Part shown: piece after piece, positions 1-9,219 of the stretch | Numbering within the stretch: position 1 is the first letter of the stretch | How the letters are laid out: every line of letters begins with the position of its first letter | Assembly: GCA_037176705.1 (NCBI GenBank) | Contig: CM073890.1 | Coordinates: forward strand, 99,252,591-99,316,590 | Reading direction: 5' to 3' | Source of the DNA: Molossus alvarezi | Lineage: Eukaryota > Chordata > Mammalia > Chiroptera > Molossidae | DNA length: 64,000 bases | Notes under the pieces: generated by a model | What the model saw: the letters and a program-made list of their open reading frames with translations, nothing else | Told to the model about the DNA's origin: nothing | Databases searched by the model: none | Program-made: the position numbers and the translations under genes

Positions 1-1480
1 GAACTGGGGAGAAACTAATTCACGAAAAAAAAATAAAAGAACGAGTATGGTGTAGTTGTCTAAAGAGTCAAGTCAAGCGAACATGGGCAAGCATGAGAGG
101 ACCCAGAAGTGTGCTCATCTAGAGGTGGGCTGAGGGCTCGTGGTGGCCTCATTGAATAGCCGTTTTCTAAGAGCTGAGACAAGTCAAGTATGTGCACCTG
201 TCATGGGAAATACACATATTTTCCTTTGAACTGTTTTCTGCATTTATCCAATATGTATTTAGTGTATATTCAATTTTGAGCCAGACGGAGAATTAGGAAC
301 TTGTGATATAAGGCCCTTGCCAAGCTGATAGGCTGTTACTTGCACTGATTTTCATAAACACTTTGGATTCACATCTGTAGTTACTACATTTCCAGCTTTG
401 GACTAGGTGCATGCATTGTGATGAATGTTTCAGAAATGTTTATGTGAGGAGACATAGGCATTTATTGATTGCATACATTGTCTAAGTTGCCTAAGGCATT
501 CTACAGTTCCCACGAGGACCTGGGAGCTTCTTAAATTGAACTGCTATTTGTTCTTTTCTGACTAAGATGCAGCAAGCCAATGAACCATGTAGCAGAGGTT
601 GTACTAGCAAAGAAACTTTCTGGAAGGTTTTTCAATTTATAGAAAAAATATGATGGCATAAAACATAGACCTTTAGAGTTTTTGCATCTGTAGGGTGTCT
701 ATATTTTCCATATAGAAATTATGTCATTAAACATCCTTTGGACCAATATTGCTTCAGGCAAAATTCTAATATGGAGTTTGGAACTGTTGAAAACAGATCA
801 GTGAGAGAATAGTAGGATATTTTCTTGAATTTTAAATGTCAAATTCATGCACAAATCTTTCATTGCACTGTATAAGATGAAGTAAGTACATTTGTTTGGA
901 AGAAAATAAAAAAAAAATAACAGTCATGGGGAGTATTGTTTCAGGGTAAAATGCTTGCTAGAGGTATTATAACATGTTAAGTTGGGAAACATTTACTATT
1001 TAAGTCTTATAATTTCTCCTGTGTAAATTGTTCCAATTTCTATAATGATCGGGATGACCAAATCATATTTTATGCTTCTCTGTTGGCATATTGGTTCTAG
1101 ATAAATGGCTCAAAATTAGCCTCGTCTGGTTACTCCGAGGAAAGGTTCATTAAAGTAGATGAAATGTCCCAGAAATACACTCTGATTACTGATGTTTTTG
1201 AAATAAACAAACCCACATTAAAACAATATTGAGTTTCAGACACTTTAAGATGGTATTGGGTTTTAGACATATTTGCTGCATAGAATTCTGTGCTGAGTAA
1301 AAGTGAAAAATATCAGCACACTGTTTGCGACATTGATTTTCTAATTTTTGCTAAACTGAAGCATTGCTTTTTCATATTTTTTTTCATCATAGACAATTCA
1401 GTCCAAACTCTGTTCATGAATACAGTTCTATTCTGTTAAATAGTTTAGGTCCACTGGTCATTTATTCGTTTATGTATTTT
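1..1480. other. Gene-free flank, mostly single-copy
   Basis: AT-rich sequence with no open frame of note and no repeat family I can name with confidence. No exon-like splice pair or CpG cluster stands out. I read it as intergenic or deep-intronic DNA. Confidence 0.5.
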
Positions 1481-1495
1481 AAACTATGTAGCTAA

Positions 1496-1725
1496 GTCCA
1501 TCCGGTGTGGCTCAGTGGCTGAGCATCGACCCACGCACCAAGAGGTCACCGGTTTGATTCCGGGTCAGGGCACATGCCCAGGTTGTGGGCCCGATCCCCA
1601 GTGGGGGCACGCAGGAGGCGGCCAGTCGATGTTCTCTCTCATCGATGTTTCTATCTCTCCCTCTCCCTCCCTCTCTCTCTCTCAAATCAACAAAGGAAAA
1701 AAAATTAAAATAAATAAATAAAACT
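1496..1725 (+). mobile_element. Ves SINE, CTGAGC-head variant, with target duplication
   Basis: The tRNA-like head (GTGTGGCTCAGTGGCTGAGC, then a B-box-like GGTTTGATTCCGGG) is followed by a CT-rich middle and an A-rich tail. The duplications are AAACTATGTAGCTAA at 1481-1495 and AAACTGTATAGCTAA at 1726-1740, with two differences. A-box and B-box give an internal RNA polymerase III promoter in this family; mobilisation by L1 proteins is family knowledge. The element is complete, and it differs in head and tail from the GGCCAGTTTGGCTCAGCGG variant found elsewhere here. The 68-codon open frame over it is not a gene. Confidence 0.88.
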
Positions 1726-1740
1726 AAACTGTATAGCTAA

Positions 1741-4200
1741 AAATGTGGGGGTTGTACTAAAGTGTGATGATTTTTTCTCTAGTCTCCTTCATTTTGAACT
1801 TGCACTCAACAGATGTTATTCCATTTTTAAAAGAAACTAAAAATGAAACACAAGTGAACTTTTCTCCCTGAAAGTACAAACCTAGGGGTTGAGGAATGAT
1901 TACTATCTGCCTAGTGAGCACAATTAACTGGGCTATAAAATGTAAACTACAGAAATCACAGTCAATGCTACATATAATTCAGTTATGTAATAAAGCATAA
2001 AAAGAGGAGACTATGAAAAATAATCTATAACTTGAAAACTCTAAAGTTACTCTTAATGCTGTACAACCTAATGGAAACTTACAACGCCTCGGGCATGTTG
2101 GCGGTTTACCTTTCGGAGGAACACCGTCCAGACCACAGTAAGTTAGGTGGAAGGAATGCACACAGGGCGGAGAAGTCAGCTAGACAGACAGAATCTGCAT
2201 TATTTTGAAATCACTGACATGTTCACATTCTCAGGTGGTCACCTTGGACTGTCCACAGTTAGAATCATTAAAAAGAAAAGTGGTTCAACTCAGGGAAGTT
2301 GCCTGGTGGGTCAGCTATTCCCTCTGGTAACGGGATAGGTTTCATCTGGTGAAGACCCGCAGCCAACCTGTAGCCGGAACCCTTGACAAATTATCACTGC
2401 AACTTATTTGTTTCTTCTTCTGTGTCCCATGTTTAAACTCTTCGTAATAGTCCCACTGATCCGATCTTAAAACCCCAGACTTCTACATCCTCCTTTTAAA
2501 ACCTGTTTTCATTTAACCAGGAGTCCACTTTCTCCACAGGTAAGGTTTTTAAATAATGTGTCTCTTTCATGGATTGTAACTGGAAAAAAAAAAGAGGCAG
2601 CATTAGACTCCCCCTATTTGAGGGTGATAGAAACAAAACACATATAAACAAACTTGCTTTTTAAGGGAAGCCTGAAATTTTGAGATGTTCCAATGCTTCC
2701 ACTTAATCTTTTTAACACTGGCGTTATGAAAAACCCATCCTTTTTTTTTAAAGATCCATTACCTTCTGACAGCTCTGTTTATTGAAGCAAGGCGAAATGA
2801 AAAACAGCGATTTCGTCTAGCTTACAAGAAGCAAGATTCTTCTTTGACAGCACAAGTAAAAGTATTAGCAAGGACCACACTTTCTGATGTTTCTAGAAGA
2901 CATACTGACTTCTGAGCACTTATCCAAATTCTTTTTTTTTTAAAAGGTCATTTTGAAATGAGTAAGATTTTTAGTAAGGCAGAATATTTAAAGAAAATAT
3001 TTAAAGAGAATTTCCCAGATTTATTATGTATATTATATATAATACTACCAATTCCAATATTTACTCTGTTCTAGGGCAAACGTGTGATAGGATAAGTAAA
3101 AGGGGGAGAAAATATTATATATCTTTGTCCAAATATTTAATAATCATATTATTGTTACTGTGGTGGCAAATATCAGAACTTTGCAGAGAAGTTGGCTGAG
3201 GAAAACATGTAAATGAACATTTCTACTTCTCTCCATTTTCTTTTAAAGGAACAAGTTCAGGTAGATAGTTGATTGTAATCAGTGCTATGGTCTGAGTAGA
3301 CAGCAAGGCCAGGAAAGAAAAGATAAATGGCTACTTCAAGGCAAATGCTGGAGCTTCAGTTTTGAAGATTCAGGTGATGGGAAGGGATATTTTCTTCCAT
3401 TGGATTTTTTGGGGAAGAATATACAAATATAACTTGGCATAGTTATTATTTTCTCTTACTGAAGATTTCCCTCTCCCACTAATAAAGAGAGGAAAATTTG
3501 TCTCGAAGAGGTGAAAGTCAGCTATGGCTCTTGCTGAAAGGCAGTATTTTTATTTTTAAAGGATCCTGCAGTGTTTGTCCTCTGGTACTGATGTGTAGTC
3601 CCTAGCTCCACAGTTTTGCTATGAATAAATCATCCACTCTCTTAGTATGTGCAAGAAAGTTTTAAAGCTCAGGTAATGGGAAGATGTTATTGTTCTTCTT
3701 CCTCTTAAACTGTTGATGGTAGCAAAACACAATGACATTTCCATAAAGCAGGTTTGCCAAAGGAGATTTGGGGGATTTCCTAGAAGTGGTATGCTGCAGA
3801 GTATATTGTTTTGCAAGATTGTTCTGCTGGGCTTCTCGACTGCAGATGGATTTGGTTCACTGAACAGATGATTGAGTGCCTTCTATGTGATGGGCATCAT
3901 TCTAGGTGCATCGTTAATATTTTATTTTTAAGTTGAAGGAAAGTGATATCTTTTAATCTGACAAGTGCATTTAACTCTCCAAGTGAAGTCAATCCGTGTT
4001 GCACCTGCTCTGTTTTGACACGGTGAAGACTTAGTGGCTACTGACAGGACTAAGAAAGATTGGTGGCTGGTCACTTGGACTCTGACGGTGTGAGTGTTCG
4101 GGCGTTCAGCCAGTGGTATTATCATCTTCACAGACACCAAAACTAAATGACATAGTGACTGCTGTGCCTTTGCTCTCATTTGTCATCACAGATGTTTTTC
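1741..4200. other. Gene-free stretch with weak L2 trace
   Basis: Mostly AT-rich single-copy sequence. Around 3850-3920 the text resembles the '...GAGTGCCTTCTATGTG...GGCA...TTCTAGG' signature of an L2 3' region. The short open frames show no recognisable domains. Confidence 0.4.
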
Positions 4201-4445
4201 CTTTAATATATCATTGTCCTCCTTCAATTTCTACTGACGGTCTCTGTGTCACACCCTTTTTTCATGCTTAGGTTACTGCAGTAGCCTCCAATTTTCGCAT
4301 TGAGTGATACTCTAGATTAATCTTTCTAATGCATCACTACCAGTCTTTCCCTTGTCTGATAAAAATTTTAAAGACTATCTCTTCAAATTATCTTAAAGCC
4401 TTTTGTATCATCTTTAAGAATGTATGCAGGATTATATAATGAACT
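4200..4445 (+). mobile_element. LINE-2 (L2) relic
   Basis: The stretch from CCTCCAATTTTCGCATTGAG to AGACTATCTCTTCAAATTATC matches the general plan of the L2 3' region, where '...GTGATCTTTCTAAAACACAAATC' precedes '...CTTCAATGGCTCC'. It is highly diverged, so the edges are approximate. Confidence 0.45.
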
Positions 4446-4454
4446 AGTTGGCCT

Positions 4455-4568
4455 CCTGTAATGGAGCTGGTAATTGTATACTTGTGGAAGTTGAGGCCAA
4501 GAAGCTTAATTGACTGGTTCAAGTTTATTAATTATTAGGAGGAAGTGTTGGAACTAGAACTGAGATCT
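4455..4568 (+). mobile_element. MIR SINE relic
   Basis: GGAAGTTGAGGCCAAGAAGC, then TTGACTGGTTCAAG and GGAACTAGAACTGAGATCT follow the order of MIR landmarks (GAAACTGAGGCCCAGAGAGG, TGACTTGCCCAAGG, GGATTCGAACCCAGGTCT). It is old and diverged, and abuts the poly(T) end of the neighbouring minus-strand L1. Confidence 0.6.
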
Positions 4569-5897
4569 CTTTTTTTTCATTCCTTTTCTTTAATTGAATT
4601 TATTGGAGAAATTATATAGGTTTCAGGTGTACAGTTCTGTAATATCATATGTATATTGTATTGTGTGTTCACCACCCCAAGTCAAGTTTCCGTCCATTTC
4701 TGTGCATCACCATTATCCTCCCCTTTACCCTCCTCTCCCTCCCCCTTACCCTCTGGTAACCACCACACTGCTGTCTGTGTCTGTGAGTGTTTTCCCTTCA
4801 CCTTTTTCACCCAGCTCCTCAACCCCCCTCACTTATGAAAGCTGTCAGTCTGTGCTCTGTATCTATGAGTCTGTTTTTATTTTGTTAGTTAGTTAATTTT
4901 GTCCATTAGATTCCACATATGAGTGAAATCATATGGTATTTATCTTTCTCCAACTGGCTTATTTCACTTTGTATAATACTCTCCAGGTCCATCCATGCTG
5001 TCACAAAAGGTCAAAAGGTTAGATCCCCCCGCTTTTTAAAACAGAGTAGTATTCCACTGTGTCAACGCACCACCGCTTTTTTTTTAAATCCACTTATCTA
5101 CTGATGAGCACTTGGGCTGTTCCCAAACCTTGGCTAATGTAAATAATGCTGCAATGAACATCAGAGTGCCTGTATGAGTGCATATATTCTTTCAAATTAG
5201 TGTTTCAGGTTTCTTCATATATATTCTCAGAAGTGGAATGACTGGATCATAAAGCAATTCCATTTTTAATTTCTTGAGGTAGCTCCATACTGCTTTTCAC
5301 AGTGGCTGCACCAGTCTGCATTCCCACCAGCAGTGCACGGGGGTTCCCTTTTCTCCACCTCGTCGCTAACACTTGTTGTTTGTTGATTTATTGATGATAG
5401 CCATTCTGACAGGTATGAGGTGGTTTTAATTTGCATTTCTCTGATGATTAGACATATGAGCATCTTTTCATATGTCTATTGGCTATATTTATGTCCTCTT
5501 TGGGAAGTGTCTATTTAGGTCTTTTGCCTACTTTTTATTTGGATTTTTTTGGTGTTGAGTTTAATTAAGTTCTTTATAAATTTTGAATAAAACCCCTTAT
5601 CAGATGTATCATTGGAGAATATGTTCTTCCATTCAGTAGGTTGTCTTTTAATTTTGTTGCTGGTTTCCTTTACTGTGCAAAAACATTTTAGTTTGATGTA
5701 GTCCCATCTGTTTATTTTTTCTTTTGTTTCCCTTGCCCAAGGAGATATATCAGAAAAAACATTGCTATGAGAAATGTTCGAGATCTTACTGCCTGTGGCT
5801 TCTTCTAGGACTTTTATTGTTTTGAGTCTAAGATTTAAATCTTTAATCCATTTTGAGTTTATTCTGGTGTATGATATAAGAAGGTGGTCTAGTTTTC

Positions 5898-6124
5898 TTT
5901 CTTTTTTTTTTTTTAACTTTCTTTTTTCTTTATTGATTTTAGAGAGAAAGGAAGAGGGAGAGAGAGACAGAAACATTGATGAGAGAGAACATCTATTGGC
6001 CACCTCCTGCATGCTCCATACTGGGGATTGGCCCCACAACCTGGGCATGTGCCCTGACCAGAATTGAACTGGCGACAGCTTGGTGCATGGGTCTATGCTC
6101 AACCACTGAGCCACACTGGCCAGG
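5898..6124 (-). mobile_element. Ves SINE (CTGAGC-head variant) in L1 A
   Basis: Minus orientation: poly(T), TTTATTGATTTTAGAGAGAA, GA-rich middle, CATTGATGAGAGAGAACATC, and a reversed tRNA-like head ending CACTGAGCCACACTGGCCAG. The flanks repeat CTAGTTT (5889-5895 and 6125-6131), which matches the L1 sequence at that site and supports a short target duplication. Confidence 0.85.
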
Positions 6125-6477
6125 CTAGTTTCATTTTTTTTTTTTTTTTGCTTACATCTGTCCAATTTTTCCAACAACATTTATTGAATAGACTATCTTT
6201 ACCCCAGTGTATGTTCCTGCCTTCTTTGTTAAATATTAATTGACCTCTCTATTTTGGCTCCATATTTTGTTCCGTTGATCTATATGTCTGTTTTCATGCC
6301 CATGCAATACTGTTTTGATTACTATAGCCTTGTAGTATAGTTAATATCAAGTAGCGTGATTCCTCCCACTTTGTTTTTCTTTTTCAAGATTGCTGTGGCT
6401 ATTTGGGGTCTTTTGTAGTTCCATATAACTTTTTGGAATATTTGTTCTAGTTCTGTGAAATATGCCATTGTTATCTT

Positions 6478-6733
6478 TTTTTTTTTTTGTATTCTCACCT
6501 GAGGACATTTTTTTTTTTTTGCATTTATTTTCAGATAGAGTGGGAGAGAGAGAAGGGAGAAGAGAGAGAAACATCGATGTGCGAGAAACACATCCACTGG
6601 TTGCCACCCACACAACCCCAACCGGGGCCGAGGACAAACCACAACCAAGGTACATGCCCTTAGCGGGAACCGAACCTGGGACTCTCTGGTCTGCAGGCTG
6701 ACACTCTAACCACTGAGCCAAACCAGCCAGGGC
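6478..6733 (-). mobile_element. Ves SINE (GGCCAG-head variant) in L1 A
   Basis: Minus orientation with poly(T), a CTCACCTGAGGAC tail palindrome, GA-rich middle, ATCGATGTGCGAGAAACAC, and reversed tRNA-like head ending ACCACTGAGCCAAACCAGCC. The duplications are CCATTGTTATCTT (6465-6477) and CCATTGTCATCTT (6734-6746), one difference. It interrupts L1 A ORF2. Confidence 0.9.
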
Positions 6734-6879
6734 CCATTGTCATCTTGATAGGAATTGCATTGAATTTATAGATCACTTTGGCTAATATGGACATTTTAAT
6801 GATGTCAATTCTTCCTATTCATGAACAGTATATACTTCCACTTATTTAAATGTTCTTTTAAAAAATACATATTTTTTGC

Positions 6880-6998
6880 CCTAGCTGGTTTGGCTCAGCG
6901 GTAGAGTGTCTGCCAGTGGACCAATAAGTCATGGGTTCAATTCTGGTCAAGGGCACATACCTTGGTTGTGGTTCATCCCCGGCCTGGTCACGGTCATG
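6880..6998 (+). mobile_element. Truncated Ves SINE head at the L1 A gap
   Basis: Only the tRNA-like half is present: GCCCTAGCTGGTTTGGCTCA, B-box-like GGGTTCAATTCTGG, then CTTGGTTGTGGTTCATCCCC. It stops near 'GGCCTGGTCACGGTCATG' without CT-rich middle or A tail. It lies where L1 A jumps from the ORF2 C-terminal half to the N-terminal half, so one rearrangement may have removed both the SINE tail and the RT core. Confidence 0.75.
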
Positions 6999-7846
6999 TT
7001 TTTACAGTAGACCTGTAATGCTATGAATTTTCCTCTTAGGGCTACTTTCTCTGGGTCCCATAGATTTTGAGTTGTGTTCTCATTTTCATTTGTTTTAAGG
7101 TATCTTTTGATTTATTTTTTTGGTATCATTGTTAACACATTCATTATTTAGTAACATGTTATTTAACCTCCATGTCTTTGTGTGTTTTTCAGTTTTCTTC
7201 ATGTGATTGATTTCTAGTTTCATACCATTATGGTCAGAGAAGATGCTTGATATGATTTAGATCTTCTCAAATGTATTCAGACTTATTTTGTTGTCTATCC
7301 TAGTGAATGTTCCATGTGCTCTTGGGGTGAAATGATCTTAAGATATCAATTAAATCCATCTGATTCAGTGTGTCACTTATGGACACTGTTTCCTTGTTGT
7401 TGTTTTTATCTGTAAGATCTCTCCATTGATGTCAATGGGATGTAAAAATCCCCTACTATGACTCTATTACTGTCAGTCTCTTCCTTTGTGTCCATCAAGA
7501 TTTGCTTTATATATTTAGGTGCTTCTATGTGGGATTGTTATAAGGATCATATCCTTTGTTGGATTGCTGTCTTTATCATTATGTAGTGTTATTCTTTGTC
7601 TCCTACTATAGCCTTTGTTTTAAAGTCTATTTTGTGTATAAGTATTACTACTTCAGGTTTTTTTTTTTCCCATTTCTATTTGCATGAAATATCTTTTTTC
7701 ATCTCTTTACTTTCTCTGTGTATCTTTTGTTCTGAGGTGGGTCTCTTGCAGATAGCATATATATAGGTCTTGTTTTCTTATCTATTCAGCTACCCTGTGT
7801 CTTTTGATTGGAGCATTTAAGCCATTTACATTTAAAGTAATTATTG

Positions 7847-8101
7847 GCCCTGGCCAGTTTGGCTCAGCGGTTAGAGCGTCGGCCTGCGGTCCGGAGAGAC
7901 CCGGGTTCGGTTCCCGCTAAGGGCACGTACTTCGGTTGCAGTTTGTCCCCGACCCTGGTTGGTCGAGCGGGTGGCAGCCACTCGATGTGTCCCTTCACAT
8001 CGATGTTTCTCTCTCTCTCCCTTCCTCTCTCTCCCTCCCACTCTATCTGTACAAAAAATGGAAAAATATCCTCGGATGAGGATAAAAATAAATAAATAAA
8101 T
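7847..8101 (+). mobile_element. Complete Ves SINE with 13-bp target duplication
   Basis: Full structure: GGCCAGTTTGGCTCAGCGGT head, B-box GGGTTCGGTTCCCGC, middle GTTTGTCCCCGACCC, ATCGATGTTTCTCTCTCTC, CT-rich stretch, the tail palindrome ATCCTCGGATGAGGAT, and (AAAT)n. The duplications AAAGTAATTATTG at 7834-7846 and 8102-8114 are identical. It is inserted in L1 A in the orientation opposite to the L1. Confidence 0.93.
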
Positions 8102-8159
8102 AAAGTAATTATTGATAGGTATATATTTATTGCCATTTTATTATTTTAACTATGTTTTC

Positions 8160-8250
8160 CTTCCTTCCTCCTCCTCTTCTTCCTCCTCCACCTCCTCCTC
8201 CTCCTCCTAATTCTCCTCCTCCTCTTTCTTCTCTTTCTTCTTCCCCTTAA
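8160..8250 (+). repeat. (TCC)n pyrimidine tract
   Basis: About 90 bases almost purely C and T, with TCCTCC runs interrupted by TTC. It lies inside L1 A near the ORF1-ORF2 junction. Long polypurine/polypyrimidine mirror-like tracts can form triplex DNA; that is inference. Confidence 0.85.
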
Positions 8251-8269
8251 TCTTATTCTTTATCCTCAA

Positions 8270-8700
8270 GAAGATCCTTTAACATTTCTTGTAATACTCG
8301 TTTGGCGGTAACAAGTGCCTTTAACTTTTTCTTGTCTGGAAAGCTCTTTATTCCTCCTTCAATTTTAAATTATAGCCTTGCTGGGTAAAGTAGTCTTGGT
8401 TGTAGGTCCTTGCTTTTCATCACTTTGAATATTTCATGCCAATTCCTACTGGCCTGTAATGTTTCTTTTGAGAGATCAGCTGACAGTATTATGGAAGCTC
8501 TCTTGTAGGTAATCAACTGCTTTCCTCTTACTGCTTTTAAGATTCTCTCTTTGTCTTTAACCTTTGCCATTTTAATTATACTGTGTCTTGGTGTAGGCCT
8601 TTTTGGGTCCATCTTGTTCGGGACTCTCTGCACTTCCTGGACTTTTGTGTCTTTTTCCTTCCCCACTAGAGCCCAGAGTAAGTGGTTGTAGATGAGATTT
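8270..8700 (-). pseudogene. L1 A ORF1 C-terminal portion, broken
   Basis: Minus-strand translation (about 8370-8666) gives 'PKRPTPRHSIIKMAKVKDK', then 'LSADLSKETLQASRNWHEIF' and 'KVMKSKDLQPRLLYPARL'. These are the hallmark motifs of L1 ORF1p, the trimeric RNA-binding protein that packages L1 RNA: the end of the RRM and the C-terminal domain. The N-terminal coiled coil is not recognisable and the frame is broken near 8630. Confidence 0.85.
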
Positions 8701-9095
8701 TGTGCATTGGCCCTTTAAGAATAAGTGCTCATATGTTTCTAGCACACTCCTTGTCTCTCCCTGGTGAACAGAATCCCTGCTGATTTTCACAGCCAGATGT
8801 TATGTAGGCACCTCTTCCCAGCTCTGGGAGCCAGGCTTGGGGTTGAGACCCCACACTTCTCAGGGGGAACCTTTACAACCAACATGTCTCCCCCAAACCT
8901 CAGCCTGCTCCTGTGGGAGTGGGGTCAGCCCTTTTTTTTCATCTCTACCCTTCCTACTACTCTCCGTGTGGCTTCTGTAAATCCTTAGTTATAAGATTTC
9001 TGTTCAGCTAGTCTCTAGTTGTTATTTAGGTTGATTTCTCTACATTTTAGTTATAATTCCAGTTTAGTCCATTTTACATGGAGTGGGTATCTGTG
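8700..9095 (-). mobile_element. L1 A 5' UTR-like region
   Basis: The text from CCCTGCTGATTTTCACAGCC through GGTTGAGACCCCACACTTCTC to TCTGTTCAGCTAGTCTC matches the 5' UTR of older mammalian L1 families read in reverse. It joins ORF1 directly, so L1 A was probably near full length at its 5' end. The outer edge is approximate. Confidence 0.65.
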
Positions 9096-9219
9096 GCTCT
9101 GCTCTATATATCTTCTTATTCAGGGTGACAGACTGAGAAAGCATCCCCTGTGGGGGACTTGCTTATTCTTGAAGCGAGAGAAAGAACAGTAGAGTTTGGG
9201 AACTCATGATGCTCTAAAC

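Larger units (their letters stand above)
5080..6875 (-). pseudogene. L1 A ORF2 C-terminal portion, broken
   Basis: Minus-strand translation gives typical ORF2 C-terminal phrases in several frames, such as SINYTRINSKWIKDLN-like text, 'WDYIKLKCFCTVKETSNKIK' and 'EWKNIFSNDTSDKGFYSKF'. ORF2 protein supplies the endonuclease and reverse transcriptase for target-primed reverse transcription; this part is the region after the RT domain. Stops, frameshifts and two SINE insertions break it, so no function is expected. Confidence 0.8.
7003..8260 (-). pseudogene. L1 A ORF2 N-terminal (endonuclease) portion, broken
   Basis: The plus-strand text from CATAGATTTTGAGTTGTG through TCATACCATTATGGTCAGAG to TTGGAGCATTTAAGCC is the reverse complement of the first third of mammalian L1 ORF2, which encodes the AP-like endonuclease. 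Frames are interrupted throughout and a Ves SINE is inserted near its start. A pyrimidine-rich (TCC)n tract at about 8160-8230 lies near the ORF1/ORF2 boundary. Confidence 0.72.
4569..9095 (-). mobile_element. Old LINE-1 (L1 A), RT core missing, four Ves SINE insertions
   Basis: Read on the minus strand, this is one LINE-1 in order: 5' UTR-like sequence (about 8700-9095), the C-terminal part of ORF1 (8270-8700), the ORF2 N-terminal/endonuclease half (7003-8260), the ORF2 C-terminal half (5080-6875), and the 3' UTR with poly(T) at the left edge (4569-5080). The central ORF2 segment holding the reverse transcriptase core is absent between about 6875 and 7003. All frames are broken. Ves SINEs sit at about 5898-6124, 6478-6733, 6880-6998 and 7847-8101, so this L1 is older than them. 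The 3' UTR resembles mammalian L1M-type tails; the subfamily is not resolved. Confidence 0.85.

Noticed and set aside
4594..4896. 100-codon Pro/Ser-rich plus-strand frame
   Set aside because: It lies in the reversed L1 A 3' UTR, which is pyrimidine-rich on this strand.
7860..7925. tRNA-like sequences with A-box and B-box, repeated across the window
   Set aside because: They are heads of Ves SINEs, flanked by CT-rich bodies, tails and target duplications. None has a complete cloverleaf followed by a normal tRNA terminator.
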